Part shown: positions 1 through 8,267 of the stretch, one piece after another | Position numbering within the stretch: the stretch's first letter is position 1 | How the letters are laid out: every line of letters starts with the position of its first letter | Assembly: GCA_030834905.1 (NCBI GenBank) | Contig: JAUQWZ010000028.1 | Span: forward strand, 236,071-300,070 | Length of the DNA: 64,000 nucleotides | Source: Aggregatilineales bacterium | GTDB taxonomy: Bacteria > Chloroflexota > Anaerolineae > Aggregatilineales > Phototrophicaceae | Direction: 5' to 3' | The notes under the pieces: generated by a model | Seen by the model: only the letters and a program-made list of their open reading frames with translations | What the model was told of the DNA's origin: nothing | Database searches by the model: none | Program-made: the position numbers and the translations under genes

Positions 1-1
1 G

Positions 2-316
2 GCAAACACGACCCTCGTGCGCGGCGACGCTGTGCAGGCGGTCCGGGCGATGAAGGAGGAAGGCTCCGGCATCCTCAGCACGCTCGGCAGCGTCAGCCTG
101 TGCCGCTCGCTGCTCAAGGCGGGTCTTGTAGACCGTTTCCGGGTGGTCGTCTTTCCCGTGATCACCGGTGCCACCGGCGCGGAACGCATCTACGACGGCT
201 ATCCCGACGTCGCGCTCGACATGGTTAGCACCCGAACGTTCGACGGCAGGATCCAGCTGCTGGAGGGCGTCCCCAGAGTACTTGCCGGTCCGCCGGGCGT
301 GAACAACGCTTCCTGA
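2..316 (+). CDS. Dihydrofolate reductase / RibD C-terminal family protein, 3' part only
   Basis: The frame is open to the left edge, so the gene starts outside the window; 104 C-terminal residues are seen. They match the end of the RibD C-terminal/DHFR-like reductase fold: a TLGSVSLCRSLLKAGLVD stretch (nucleotide-binding loop and helix), then FRVVVFPVITG, a typical beta strand of these NADPH-dependent reductases, and the final TFDGRIQLLEGVPR region. Proteins of this family reduce pteridine- or pyrimidine-type substrates, but single-domain versions like this are mostly uncharacterised, so the substrate cannot be named. The stop at 314-316 is followed by a long gene-poor region, so no operon partner is visible downstream. 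Confidence 0.75.
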   Translation, partial: ANTTLVRGDAVQAVRAMKEEGSGILSTLGSVSLCRSLLKAGLVDRFRVVVFPVITGATGAERIYDGYPDVALDMVSTRTFDGRIQLLEGVPRVLAGPPGVNNAS

Positions 317-954
317 AGTCAGGGAGCCTCTCCACAGATATTCATCTGTGTAAGCTGACTTACCTCGTATTTCAGACTGATTGGAGTGTTAATGCAGGTC
401 GGGCAGTCCGCAACCCCCACGAAGCATATGATCTGACGCGATCCTTTTGACCAAATGCTCGTCGCTCAAGCACAGTCGCGATCACTAGTCAGGACGAAGT
501 GCTGGATGCGTACAACGTAACAAGATTGTGGTAAAAGGCGAGGCGCACCATCTGTCTGTGCGCCCCCTCACTTACATCTCTCCCTATTTCTTCGCGCCGT
601 TGCGCCGCTTCTTACCACTGCCGTTCGGGCTGGCGGCGACAGGATGGTAGTGCGTGCCGCCGCACCATCCGCCCGGAACCCCTTCTTTGTACAGCTTCAC
701 TTGGATGTCTCGTGCTTCACCAGGCCAGAAGTGGCTACGGCATCAGTCCAAGACATCACCAAGTAGTTGCCGATTGGGTTAGTGGCCATACTGCTTGGTG
801 TAGTTAACTACCAAAATGAGATCAGTGGTTCTGCCTATAGAGGTATAGTGTGAAGACAGGATCACAAGTGAGTTAAAATAGACTCGGTGAGTGGATAGCC
901 TCTTAGTTATGAGGGCTATCCATTCACGTTAGGCAATAGATTAGGAACAAGAAA
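317..954. other. Gene-poor region with decayed sequence
   Basis: About 640 bases without a convincing intact gene. It contains a hairpin GGCGCAC/GTGCGCC at 542-564, a relic of the uvrA 3' end (564-661, described separately) and, just before the next gene, a hairpin with 9-bp arms TGGATAGCC/GGCTATCCA at 892-900 and 914-922. Minus-strand frames between about 660 and 800 carry several stops. The stretch reads as decayed sequence left by rearrangement. Confidence 0.5.
564..661 (-). pseudogene. Relic copy of the uvrA 3' end
   Basis: Positions 564-613 are identical over 50 bases to 2383-2432, which is the last 10 codons of uvrA, its stop codon and the start of its 3' untranslated region. Translating further on the minus strand gives a diverged version of the UvrA tail (GTHYHPVAASPNGSGKKRRN against [20 protein letters not shown]), so homology runs to about 661. 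Upstream of that the frame no longer resembles UvrA. It is therefore a fragment of a duplicated or recombined uvrA-type gene, non-functional as a gene. Confidence 0.75.
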
Positions 955-1407
955 ATGGCGAATGAACAACAAAACAACGACCCAAATGACGATTTCGTTG
1001 GGTCGATTGTACACACTTATCCAGTAAGCGGGGGAAACACGCTCCCCCACGCAGCTGAAATGACCAGGATCATGCTGCCTGCGATTCAACGGTGTTGGGA
1101 CTTACTCTCTGTGGAAGAACGCGAACCCAACCGATTCACAGAATATATGGTCATAACGGTGGTTTTTGCTGGGTCGATTGTACACACTTATCCAGTGAGC
1201 GGGGGGGGGAACACGCTCCCCCACGCAGCTGAAATGACCAGGATCATGCTGCCTGCGATTCAACGATGTTGGGACTTACTCTCTGAGGAGGAACGCGAAC
1301 CCAACCGATTTACAGAATATATGGTCATAACAGTGGTTTTCGCTACGAAAGCCTTTTTAGCGCAACAATCAAATAAACCTCAAAATAGTAGTGACGCCAA
1401 CGGTTAG
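955..1407 (+). CDS. Unknown small protein with internal tandem duplication
   Basis: 150 residues, ATG start preceded by AGGA eight bases upstream. No family recognised. After a Gln/Asn-rich N-terminus (residues 1-15) the protein consists of two nearly identical modules, residues 16-72 and 73-130, each containing GSIVHTYPVSGG, an AAEMTRIMLPAIQRCWDLLS helix, EEREPNRFTEYM and a hydrophobic MVITVVFA end; a short polar tail follows. The second module differs mainly at an expanded G tract that adds one glycine and at a Val to Glu change. A single module could be a small helical domain; the hydrophobic strand could be membrane-associated but is short. It converges on the methyltransferase gene. Confidence 0.55.
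   Translation: MANEQQNNDPNDDFVGSIVHTYPVSGGNTLPHAAEMTRIMLPAIQRCWDLLSVEEREPNRFTEYMVITVVFAGSIVHTYPVSGGGNTLPHAAEMTRIMLPAIQRCWDLLSEEEREPNRFTEYMVITVVFATKAFLAQQSNKPQNSSDANG
1000..1344 (+). repeat. Direct tandem duplication, 171/174 bp units
   Basis: Copy one is 1000-1170 and copy two 1171-1344. They differ at only a handful of bases plus a 3-base length difference at a G tract (five Gs then AAA in copy one; nine Gs then AA at 1201-1209 in copy two). The reading frame is kept through both, which indicates a recent in-frame duplication. Confidence 0.95.
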
Positions 1408-1453
1408 AAATTCGTCTACTACTTCAATTGAAAGCCCCTACAAAAATCTCCTC

Positions 1454-2260
1454 TTACCGTCTGCCGCGTATTGCCCAGGCGCGAGCGATCAGCGGAATCG
1501 AACCATCCGGCGCAAAAGGCAGTCCAGCCCGAATGGACTCTTGCAGGGCGGCTCGCTGGTCTTCCGTCAGCGATTGCACATAGTTTGGCGCGGGACCTAC
1601 CCCACCGAGAAAGGGCGACCAAAAGTCGTCAAAATCCCTGAAATGTGTCGGCACGTCAATGGAACGGACTTGAATGTCGTCCAGATGGGCATTTTCGAAC
1701 AACTCTGTCAGACCCGGAGGATTGGATATCGAAAAGCGCCGCCCCTCATCCAGTTCAACGGCTCTGGGATCAAGCGCTGCCGCCGCGCTCCAGAAGTGGC
1801 GCATGAACTGCATGTTCTCGGCATAATCCCACACATAGACGGCTGCCATGCCCCCCGGTCTGACTGCCCTCGCCATCTCGTCAATCGCACGCTGCGGCGC
1901 GGCGACATGAGTGATCACCAGCCCTGACACCGCCACATCAAAGGATTCGTGCTTCACCGGCAGTGCCTGGATGTCGCCGACGGCAATCGCAGCGCGTGGA
2001 TCGTCTATATTGTCTTTAGCCATAGCCGCAAAGCGGTCAGAGCCATCAATCCCGCTTACCCAGGCAGGAGCCATCTGCTGAAGAATCGTCTGGATCAGCG
2101 CGCCCGTTCCACAGCCTGCATCCAGCCAGCGGCTTTCAGGGGAAACGTTGAGCCAGCGCATGAATTCTTTAGCTACCAACCGGCTCCAGCGCCCGACGTA
2201 AGCTTCATAGGCGGCACCGCTTGTCCACAGGTTGGTCTGCGGGGCTTGTTTGCTGCTCAT
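1454..2260 (-). CDS. Class I SAM-dependent methyltransferase
   Basis: 268 residues; ATG preceded by GGAG at good spacing. Motif I is LDAGCGTGA (residues 46-54), the acidic end of beta-2 is SGIDGSD, motif II/III region is VGDIQALPVKHESFDVAVSG, and RPGG(M) follows as in UbiE/COQ5-type and general Methyltransf_11 enzymes. This fold transfers the methyl group of S-adenosylmethionine, but nothing here identifies the acceptor. The C-terminal ~90 residues (after EGRRFSISNPPGL) look like the usual cap of small-molecule methyltransferases. It stands alone between the repeat gene, which converges on it, and the uvrA terminator. Confidence 0.85.
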   Translation of the reverse strand: MSSKQAPQTNLWTSGAAYEAYVGRWSRLVAKEFMRWLNVSPESRWLDAGCGTGALIQTILQQMAPAWVSGIDGSDRFAAMAKDNIDDPRAAIAVGDIQALPVKHESFDVAVSGLVITHVAAPQRAIDEMARAVRPGGMAAVYVWDYAENMQFMRHFWSAAAALDPRAVELDEGRRFSISNPPGLTELFENAHLDDIQVRSIDVPTHFRDFDDFWSPFLGGVGPAPNYVQSLTEDQRAALQESIRAGLPFAPDGSIPLIARAWAIRGRR

Positions 2261-2355
2261 GTGTTTTCTCCGACTAGACTAAAGTGATTGTATACCTGTC
2301 GGCAAAAGCGCGATAGCGAGGGAGAAACTGGTGTGTTTAAAATCAGTGGATCAAC

Positions 2356-2386
2356 AAAAAAAGGGACGAACCGATGGGTTCGCCCC
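2356..2386 (-). terminator. Rho-independent terminator of uvrA
   Basis: On the minus strand a 10-bp stem GGGGCGAACC/GGTTCGTCCC (one G-U pair) with a 4-base loop is followed by seven Ts. It lies 17 bases past the uvrA stop. Confidence 0.85.
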
Positions 2387-2402
2387 TCACTTACATCTCT
2401 CC

Positions 2403-5390
2403 CTATTTCTTCGCGCCGTTGCGCCGCTTCTTGCCGCTGCTGCCGTTGGCGCTGGGAACAATCGTGTGGTAATGCGCCCCGCCGCTTAGGTACGGCTTCA
2501 GGAACTGCCCGGTGTGGCTCTCTGGCACCGCCGCTACTTCTTCCGGCGTGCCGGACGCGATCACATAGCCGCCCGCGTCGCCGCCTTCAGGACCCAGGTC
2601 AATCAGCCAGTCCGCCACTTTGATGATGTCGAGGTTGTGCTCGATCACCAGCACCGTGTTGCCGTTATCGACCAGCGTTTGCAGCACCGCGATCAGCCGC
2701 TTGACGTCCGCCGCGTGCAAGCCGGTCGAAGGCTCGTCGAGAATATACAGCGTCTGCCCCGTCGCCCGGCGTGAAAGCTCGCGGCTCAGCTTGATGCGCT
2801 GCGCCTCGCCCCCGCTGAGCGTCGTCGCCGGTTGACCGATGCGAATGTAGCCCAACCCGACCTCATTCAGCGTTTGCAGCTTGTTGAGGATCGACGGGAT
2901 GTTGGCGAAGAATTCCACCGCTTCGCTCACCGTCATGTCGAGAATCTCGGCGATGCTCTTGCCCTTGTACTTCACCTGTAGCGTCTCGCGGTTGTAGCGC
3001 GCCCCGTGACACACGTCACAGGTCACGTACACGTCCGGCAGGAACTGCATTTCGATTTGCAGCACCCCTTGCCCTTCACACTTCTCACAGCGCCCACCCT
3101 TGACGTTGAAGCTGAAGCGCCCGGCGGCGTAGCCGCGTACCTTGCTCTCCGGCAGTTCGGCAAACAGCGTGCGGATGGCGTCATACATCTTGGTATAGGT
3201 GCCGGGATTGCTGCGCGGCGTCCGTCCAATCGGGCTTTGGTCGATATTGATGACCTTGTCGATGTGTTCGATGCCCTCGATCCGGTCATGCGCGCCGGGG
3301 CGCTCGCGCGCGCCGTTGACCGCCTGCGCCAGCTTCTTGTAGAGCACATCTACCATCAGGCTCGACTTGCCGCTGCCGCTGACGCCGGTGATGCAGACCA
3401 TCTTGCCCAGCGGGAACTCAACATCAATATTCTTCAGGTTGTTCTCGCGCGCGCCGCGCAGGATCAGGCTATTGCCGCTGCCGGGACGCCGTTCATACGG
3501 CACGTCGATACTCAGCCGCCCGCTGAGGTACGCTCCGGTCAGGCTGTCTTCGGTCTGTTCGACCTGTTCCGGCGTGCCTTCGGCGATGATGTAGCCGCCG
3601 TATTCGCCCGCGCCGGGACCGAGATCGATCAGCCAGTCGGCGGTGCGCATGGTTTCTTCGTCGTGTTCGACCACCAGCAGCGTGTTACCCAGATCGCGCA
3701 GCCCTTTCAGCGTCTCGATCAGCTTGGCGTTGTCGCGCTGGTGCAAGCCGATGGACGGCTCATCCAGCACGTACAGCACGCCGGTCAGACGGCTGCCGAT
3801 CTGAGTCGCCAGTCGAATGCGCTGCGCCTCTCCGCCGCTGAGGGATGCCGCCGCCCGCGACAGGCTCAGATAGTTCAGTCCAACGTTGTTCAGGAAACCG
3901 ACCCGCGACTCAATCTCGTTGAGGATCTGGTGAGCGATCTCGCGGTCGCGCTCCGAAAGCAGCGCCGGCGTGCCATTCTTGCCGCGCAGGTTCGTCACCC
4001 AATGGTTTAGCTCGCTGACCGGCAGCACGCAGACGTCGTGAATCGACTCTCCGACAACCGTCACCGCCAGCGCTTCGGGGCGCAGGCGCTTGCCGCCGCA
4101 GGTGCTGCATGGCACCTGCGCCATCACCTGCTCGATGACATCACGGATACCTTCCGACTCGGTATCGCGGTAGCGGCGCGACAGGTTGTTGATCACGCCT
4201 TCAAACGATGTCCAGTATTCGCGGCTGTAGCCGTTTGAATTGGTATAGGTGACTTTGAGCTTGCGCCCGCCGCTGCCGTACAGCACCAGATCCTGTTTCG
4301 GTTTGGGCAGATCGCGCCAGGGGACATTCATCGGAATGTCGAACGTCTGGGACAGCGACTGCATGATGTTGCCCGCCCACGAGTCCGAGCCTTCAAAGTT
4401 CCAGCCGTTCGCCTGGATCGCCCCCTCGCCGATGCTCAGTTCAGGGTTCGGCACCAGCAGATCGCGATCCAGTTCCAGCCGGAAGCCGAGTCCCTGACAG
4501 TCGGGGCAGGCACCCTTGGGCGTGTTAAAGCTGAACGAGCGCGGCTCTAGCTCTGGCAGGCTGCCGTGACCGTTGGTACAGGCGAGATGCTCGCTGAAGA
4601 GCATGTCCGTCGGCGGAGTGTTGGTCAGATTGTTGATGATCACCAGACCGTCGCCCATTTCGAGCGCCGTCTCAACGGCGTCGGTCAGGCGCGTTTCGGC
4701 GTTGCGGGCATCTTCCGACTGAGGATCGTCGTAGCTGCGGATGATCAGGCGATCAACCACCACTTCAATGGTGTGGATGCTGTAGCGATCCAGCTCAATT
4801 TCTTCTTCCAGATCGCGCACTTCGCCATCGGCGCGCACGCGGGCAAAACCCGCCTTGCGGATATCGTCAAACACCTTCTCGTGCTGACCTTTGCGCCCGC
4901 GAATGATCGGCGCCAGCACCTGAATACGCACGCCTTGTTCGGCTGGGATGCCGCGGGCGAGCGCCTTAACTTCATCGACGATCTGCTGTGCCGACTGCGC
5001 CACCACTTCCTCGCCGCACACCGGACAGTGGGGAATACCGATGCGCGCGTACAGCAGCCGCAGGTAGTCGTAAATCTCGGTAACCGTCCCTACGGTTGAG
5101 CGCGGGTTGTGGCTGACGCCCTTCTGGTCAATCGAAACCGCCGGGCTAAGCCCTTCGATCTGATCCACATCCGGCTTTTCCATCTGACCGAGAAACTGAC
5201 GCGCGTAAGCGCTCAGGCTCTCGACGTAGCGACGCTGCCCTTCGGCGAAAATGGTGTCGAATGCCAGCGACGACTTACCCGATCCTGACAAACCGGTGAT
5301 GACCACCAGCCTGTTGCGTGGAATTTCAACGTTAATATTCTTCAGGTTATGCTCGCGCGCGCCGCGCACGGCGATTACATCCTGAGCCAT
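2403..5390 (-). CDS. uvrA: UvrABC excinuclease subunit A
   Basis: DNA-damage recognition ATPase of nucleotide excision repair. 995 residues from the ATG at 5390, which gives the usual N-terminus [19 protein letters not shown]; an ATG ten codons upstream is in frame but lies at the predicted transcription start. Two ABC modules are present: Walker [10 protein letters not shown] near residue 33 and GVSGSGKSS near 670, signatures [12 protein letters not shown] and [12 protein letters not shown], and Walker B segments [10 protein letters not shown] and [11 protein letters not shown] zinc module is visible as CEKCEGQG...CDVCHGARY near 770. The C-terminus ends in a basic [11 protein letters not shown] tail. 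Length is slightly above the family norm. It is a single-gene unit with its own promoter and terminator; uvrB and uvrC are not in the window. Confidence 0.98.
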   Translation of the reverse strand: MAQDVIAVRGAREHNLKNINVEIPRNRLVVITGLSGSGKSSLAFDTIFAEGQRRYVESLSAYARQFLGQMEKPDVDQIEGLSPAVSIDQKGVSHNPRSTVGTVTEIYDYLRLLYARIGIPHCPVCGEEVVAQSAQQIVDEVKALARGIPAEQGVRIQVLAPIIRGRKGQHEKVFDDIRKAGFARVRADGEVRDLEEEIELDRYSIHTIEVVVDRLIIRSYDDPQSEDARNAETRLTDAVETALEMGDGLVIINNLTNTPPTDMLFSEHLACTNGHGSLPELEPRSFSFNTPKGACPDCQGLGFRLELDRDLLVPNPELSIGEGAIQANGWNFEGSDSWAGNIMQSLSQTFDIPMNVPWRDLPKPKQDLVLYGSGGRKLKVTYTNSNGYSREYWTSFEGVINNLSRRYRDTESEGIRDVIEQVMAQVPCSTCGGKRLRPEALAVTVVGESIHDVCVLPVSELNHWVTNLRGKNGTPALLSERDREIAHQILNEIESRVGFLNNVGLNYLSLSRAAASLSGGEAQRIRLATQIGSRLTGVLYVLDEPSIGLHQRDNAKLIETLKGLRDLGNTLLVVEHDEETMRTADWLIDLGPGAGEYGGYIIAEGTPEQVEQTEDSLTGAYLSGRLSIDVPYERRPGSGNSLILRGARENNLKNIDVEFPLGKMVCITGVSGSGKSSLMVDVLYKKLAQAVNGARERPGAHDRIEGIEHIDKVINIDQSPIGRTPRSNPGTYTKMYDAIRTLFAELPESKVRGYAAGRFSFNVKGGRCEKCEGQGVLQIEMQFLPDVYVTCDVCHGARYNRETLQVKYKGKSIAEILDMTVSEAVEFFANIPSILNKLQTLNEVGLGYIRIGQPATTLSGGEAQRIKLSRELSRRATGQTLYILDEPSTGLHAADVKRLIAVLQTLVDNGNTVLVIEHNLDIIKVADWLIDLGPEGGDAGGYVIASGTPEEVAAVPESHTGQFLKPYLSGGAHYHTIVPSANGSSGKKRRNGAKK

Positions 5391-5420
5391 TGTCTCAGTC
5401 CTGGGGGTTACTGCGTACAT

Positions 5421-5746
5421 TTGTTCGATTATACTTCCTGGTCACATGATGGAGCAACTGTCAAATCCTACCACTGGATGATAAATACAGCGTTAGATGT
5501 GACAAGGAAATCTGGTCAGGTGGACACTTCGGACATGATTGGGTACTTTTGAGCAGTCATTCGCCAGAGTGAGTATGAAAATTAGTCGCGTGAAGTGAAC
5601 GCAGAAGCGCGAGAGATTGCCTCTCAAGCGCATCCTGCGCCGATTGGATTGTTGGATTTCATGCGGCACATGGATTCATCAGCGTACAACGGCTGACTAC
5701 GCTGCACAAGGAGAATGTATACTGATTTCAGTGACCGCTATTCTGC
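5421..5746. other. Intergenic region upstream of uvrA
   Basis: About 325 bases. It holds the uvrA promoter at its left end. The rest has no gene I can support; a short plus-strand frame around 5595-5695 (starting VNAEAREIASQAHP) is too short and unrecognised to call. Confidence 0.5.
5428..5457 (-). promoter_or_regulatory. uvrA promoter
   Basis: Minus strand: perfect -10 TATAAT at 5428-5433, an 18-base spacer and TTGCTC at 5452-5457. Transcription would begin near 5421, so the ATG at 5390 (with AGGA upstream) is the plausible translation start. A TTGACA at 5459-5464 is too far (25 bases) to be the partner. Confidence 0.6.
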
Positions 5747-6193
5747 TCAGGTCTCAAGCAACTGCACCCGACAATGCCAATCAAAATTAACCCGTCCAGA
5801 AGGATTCCCGTTTGGTTGCCAACCAAAAACAGTGATCTTGATGTCTTGCGCCTCAACTTCTAGCAGGGTGGTTATGAACACGGGACTCTGTGATCGAGGA
5901 GTTGCGACAAAGTAAACGTCGCGTGTTTGGAAAGCACCCATAGGGTAACAAGCAAATTCGCTGAGTTTCAACACATCTGTTCCTGAGAGACTAGTCTGCC
6001 CACCACCACAGAGGTCGATGATTTGGGTATTTCGGCAGTCTTTTTGGGTGATTTCACCACCATTGGAGTCTCGGGTAACAACCGTGAGATTGCCTGACTC
6101 TTGCGTAAATAAACCAGCAACACGAGCGTTCGATCCGGGATCAGCGGGACCTGTGTCTTGAAAATCTGGCAAATCACTATGTCCGAATGTCAT
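5747..6193 (-). CDS. Hypothetical protein, beta-rich
   Basis: 148 residues from an ATG preceded by AGGGG six bases upstream; a TTG two codons earlier is the alternative. No family recognised. The sequence is rich in beta-forming residues and Gly/Asn/Thr, with four cysteines (KDCRNT, DLCGGG, FACYPM, WHCRVQ) and no signal peptide or membrane segment. The C-terminal half (ITVFGWQPNGNPSGRVNFDW) looks like a compact beta domain. The upstream 280 bases are AT-rich compared with the surroundings, which is compatible with acquired DNA, but codon use alone does not prove transfer. Confidence 0.55.
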   Translation of the reverse strand: MTFGHSDLPDFQDTGPADPGSNARVAGLFTQESGNLTVVTRDSNGGEITQKDCRNTQIIDLCGGGQTSLSGTDVLKLSEFACYPMGAFQTRDVYFVATPRSQSPVFITTLLEVEAQDIKITVFGWQPNGNPSGRVNFDWHCRVQLLET

Positions 6194-6433
6194 TTGCAAT
6201 CCCCTGTTATAATCATCTATTTTATATCAATAAAAAATAATACCATAAATAATCTATAATGGGCAAGTTCCGAGTTATACGATAGAAATTTGTGCAACGC
6301 GGAACTTAGAATCAAACGAAGTTTTCGGAAGTCCCTTATCAATCTAAGCGCTGCGCCTCGCGCAGCAATACAAATATCCTCAACGGACACGCAGTTGCAT
6401 GTCCAATTCCCCCATCTGACATTCGACTGATCC

Positions 6434-6462
6434 TTTGCGCCCTTCGCGTCTTTGCGGTTCAA
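6434..6462 (+). repeat. Dispersed 'TTCGTGTCTTTGTGGTTCA'-type intergenic repeat
   Basis: The stretch contains CCTTCGCGTCTTTGCGGTTCA. Similar copies lie at 19582-19611, 23127-23152 and 41936-41957. On the opposite strand they read AACCACGAAGG-like; spurious peptides of the NHEDTKDTK type come from this repeat. Confidence 0.55.
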
Positions 6463-6474
6463 TCTAGCCTCTGA

Positions 6475-8205
6475 ATGGTCAACCCATTGGATTCCCGTAT
6501 GCGCTCACGCCGTATCCTCGGCTTTGCTCTGCTGCTGCTCGCGCCCTATCTGCTGTTCGCCGCCGTTGGACTGATTTCGGAACAGACTCAGCGCCCACAA
6601 AGCGACACGCTCACGGATAGGCTGAAAGGCGCAGCGATCACATTCAGCGCCTATCCGGTCAATACCGCCTTCAACGGCGACTGCATCCATCTACAGTGGA
6701 ACGTCACGGGCACGTTCGTGCAGGAAGTCTACATCGTAGACGCGCCCTCAATGGGATCGGGCGAGATGCAGAACTGCGATGGCACGACGCCCCGCCTGCG
6801 CGTCGTCTTTCAGGATGGCACGTCGCATACCTGGACGATCCCCGTACACCGCACCTTCGATGACCCGAACACCGCCCTCAGGGCATGGCTGCTGCTGACA
6901 CCGTCGGTCGTCTGCCTGATTGCGGGTGTGTGGCTCAGCCGCATCTATCAATCACGGCTTCTCAGCCGTCCCGCCGTGCAGATCGCGCTGGTGGTCGCCT
7001 TTGCCGTGGGCTGGGTGGTCGTCCTCGATCTGTTCACCAACTCGCTCAACATTTACCGCTACGTCTGGGATCATTATCATTACATCGATATGGCGCAGAA
7101 CGGCATCCGGGGCAATGAGGCGCTGGTCGCGCCCTACGCTTACCGTCCCATCGTGCCGCTGCTTGCCGGCGTCATCGGGCGCGTCAGCGAACGGTCGGTG
7201 CTGGCGGGCTTCCGCGCCGTCACCTATGCGGGTCTGATCAGCCAGTTAGTGCTGATCTATGTGCTGGCGCGGCAGTTCACCCGCCAGCAGTGGGCGGCGT
7301 GGGTGGTGATGCTGGTCGCCGCCATTTCCACTTACCATGTCAAATTCCTGCTGTTCGACATCTACCGCCCCGACAGCCTCGCCTTCACGCTGATCCTGAT
7401 CGGGATGCTGGCGTTTGTGCGGCGGCAGCGGTCGGTGGGGGGTGCGGTTTTCTACACCCTCATCATCTTGATCACCTCGGCGCTGGGGCTGCTGGTGCGC
7501 GAGTTCTGCGCCCTTCCCGCGGCGCTGCTGGCGGCTCGCCTGCTGCTGGAATTCGTCCGAACGCGCCGCCTTCGCCCGCTGCTGGAAGCGTTAGGAATCG
7601 TGGCAGTGATCGGGCTTGCCTACTGGCTGCCGCAAAAACTGATCTCCGTCGGGCGCAGCGACCAGTTTCTCAGCAGCGATCTGAGCAACCTGTGGGACAT
7701 CGTCAGCAATATCCCCCGCAGCTTTAACATCCTGCTGGGCGCGGCGATTTACCTGCTGCCGCTGCTCGTCCTGCTCACGCCGCCGCGCGCGCGGCGTCTG
7801 TGGGCGCGGCTGGGGGATCATCGTCTGGATATGGCGCTGTACGTCGTCATCGTCCTGGCGCTGGCGCTGGTCGGCGGATCGGATATTGTCCGTTTCGTAG
7901 TCTACCTGTTCGTGCCGGTGATTATCCTGCTGGCGCTGCTGCTCGACGACGGAATGCGCCCGGCAGAGGTGATCTACGCGCTGCTGGCGACGGCGGTTTA
8001 CAACCGCATCCTCTCACCTGTCCCGCAGGAGAGCCTTGAGGCATACCTCGATTTTTACATCGTCTGGTTTGACCGTACCAGCCCGGTGACGTGGCTGCGC
8101 GCTGGCGAACTGCTGCTGTGGCTTGCGGGCGCGTTCGCCCTGCGCAGGTGGATAGCAAAAGATCAAACCGCAGCGGACGCAGAGACAATAGAAAGAAGGG
8201 TGTAG
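6475..8205 (+). CDS. Polytopic membrane protein, possible GT-C type glycosyltransferase
   Basis: 576 residues. An N-terminal hydrophobic segment (about 12-30) is followed by an extracytoplasmic domain of about 100 residues with two cysteines, then some ten further membrane segments. The loop after the next helix pair contains VWDHYHYIDMAQNG and PYAYRPIVPLL, reminiscent of the acidic first-loop motif of GT-C dolichyl/polyprenyl-phosphate-sugar-dependent transferases, and RPDSLAFTLILIGM resembles other GT39-like proteins. That assignment is inference from topology and loop acidity. No clear Shine-Dalgarno precedes either the ATG at 6475 or the one at 6499, so the start is uncertain. It converges on the DUF3048 gene. 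Confidence 0.7.
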   Translation: MVNPLDSRMRSRRILGFALLLLAPYLLFAAVGLISEQTQRPQSDTLTDRLKGAAITFSAYPVNTAFNGDCIHLQWNVTGTFVQEVYIVDAPSMGSGEMQNCDGTTPRLRVVFQDGTSHTWTIPVHRTFDDPNTALRAWLLLTPSVVCLIAGVWLSRIYQSRLLSRPAVQIALVVAFAVGWVVVLDLFTNSLNIYRYVWDHYHYIDMAQNGIRGNEALVAPYAYRPIVPLLAGVIGRVSERSVLAGFRAVTYAGLISQLVLIYVLARQFTRQQWAAWVVMLVAAISTYHVKFLLFDIYRPDSLAFTLILIGMLAFVRRQRSVGGAVFYTLIILITSALGLLVREFCALPAALLAARLLLEFVRTRRLRPLLEALGIVAVIGLAYWLPQKLISVGRSDQFLSSDLSNLWDIVSNIPRSFNILLGAAIYLLPLLVLLTPPRARRLWARLGDHRLDMALYVVIVLALALVGGSDIVRFVVYLFVPVIILLALLLDDGMRPAEVIYALLATAVYNRILSPVPQESLEAYLDFYIVWFDRTSPVTWLRAGELLLWLAGAFALRRWIAKDQTAADAETIERRV

Positions 8206-8267
8206 AGCAGCGCCGCCCAACACCCTTCTTCTACTTTTCTTACTTTCTTTACTTCTTTATACTTCTC

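Noticed and set aside
1391..1927. Plus-strand frame of 178 codons over the methyltransferase gene
   Set aside because: It is antisense to a clear methyltransferase with SAM motifs and has no family features or ribosome site.
3006..4010. Long plus-strand frame inside uvrA
   Set aside because: Entirely antisense to conserved UvrA sequence; composition is that of a GC-rich shadow frame.
5500..5560. GGTGGACACTTCGGACATG considered as an insertion-sequence end
   Set aside because: No matching inverted end or transposase frame was found nearby, so there is not enough to call a mobile element.
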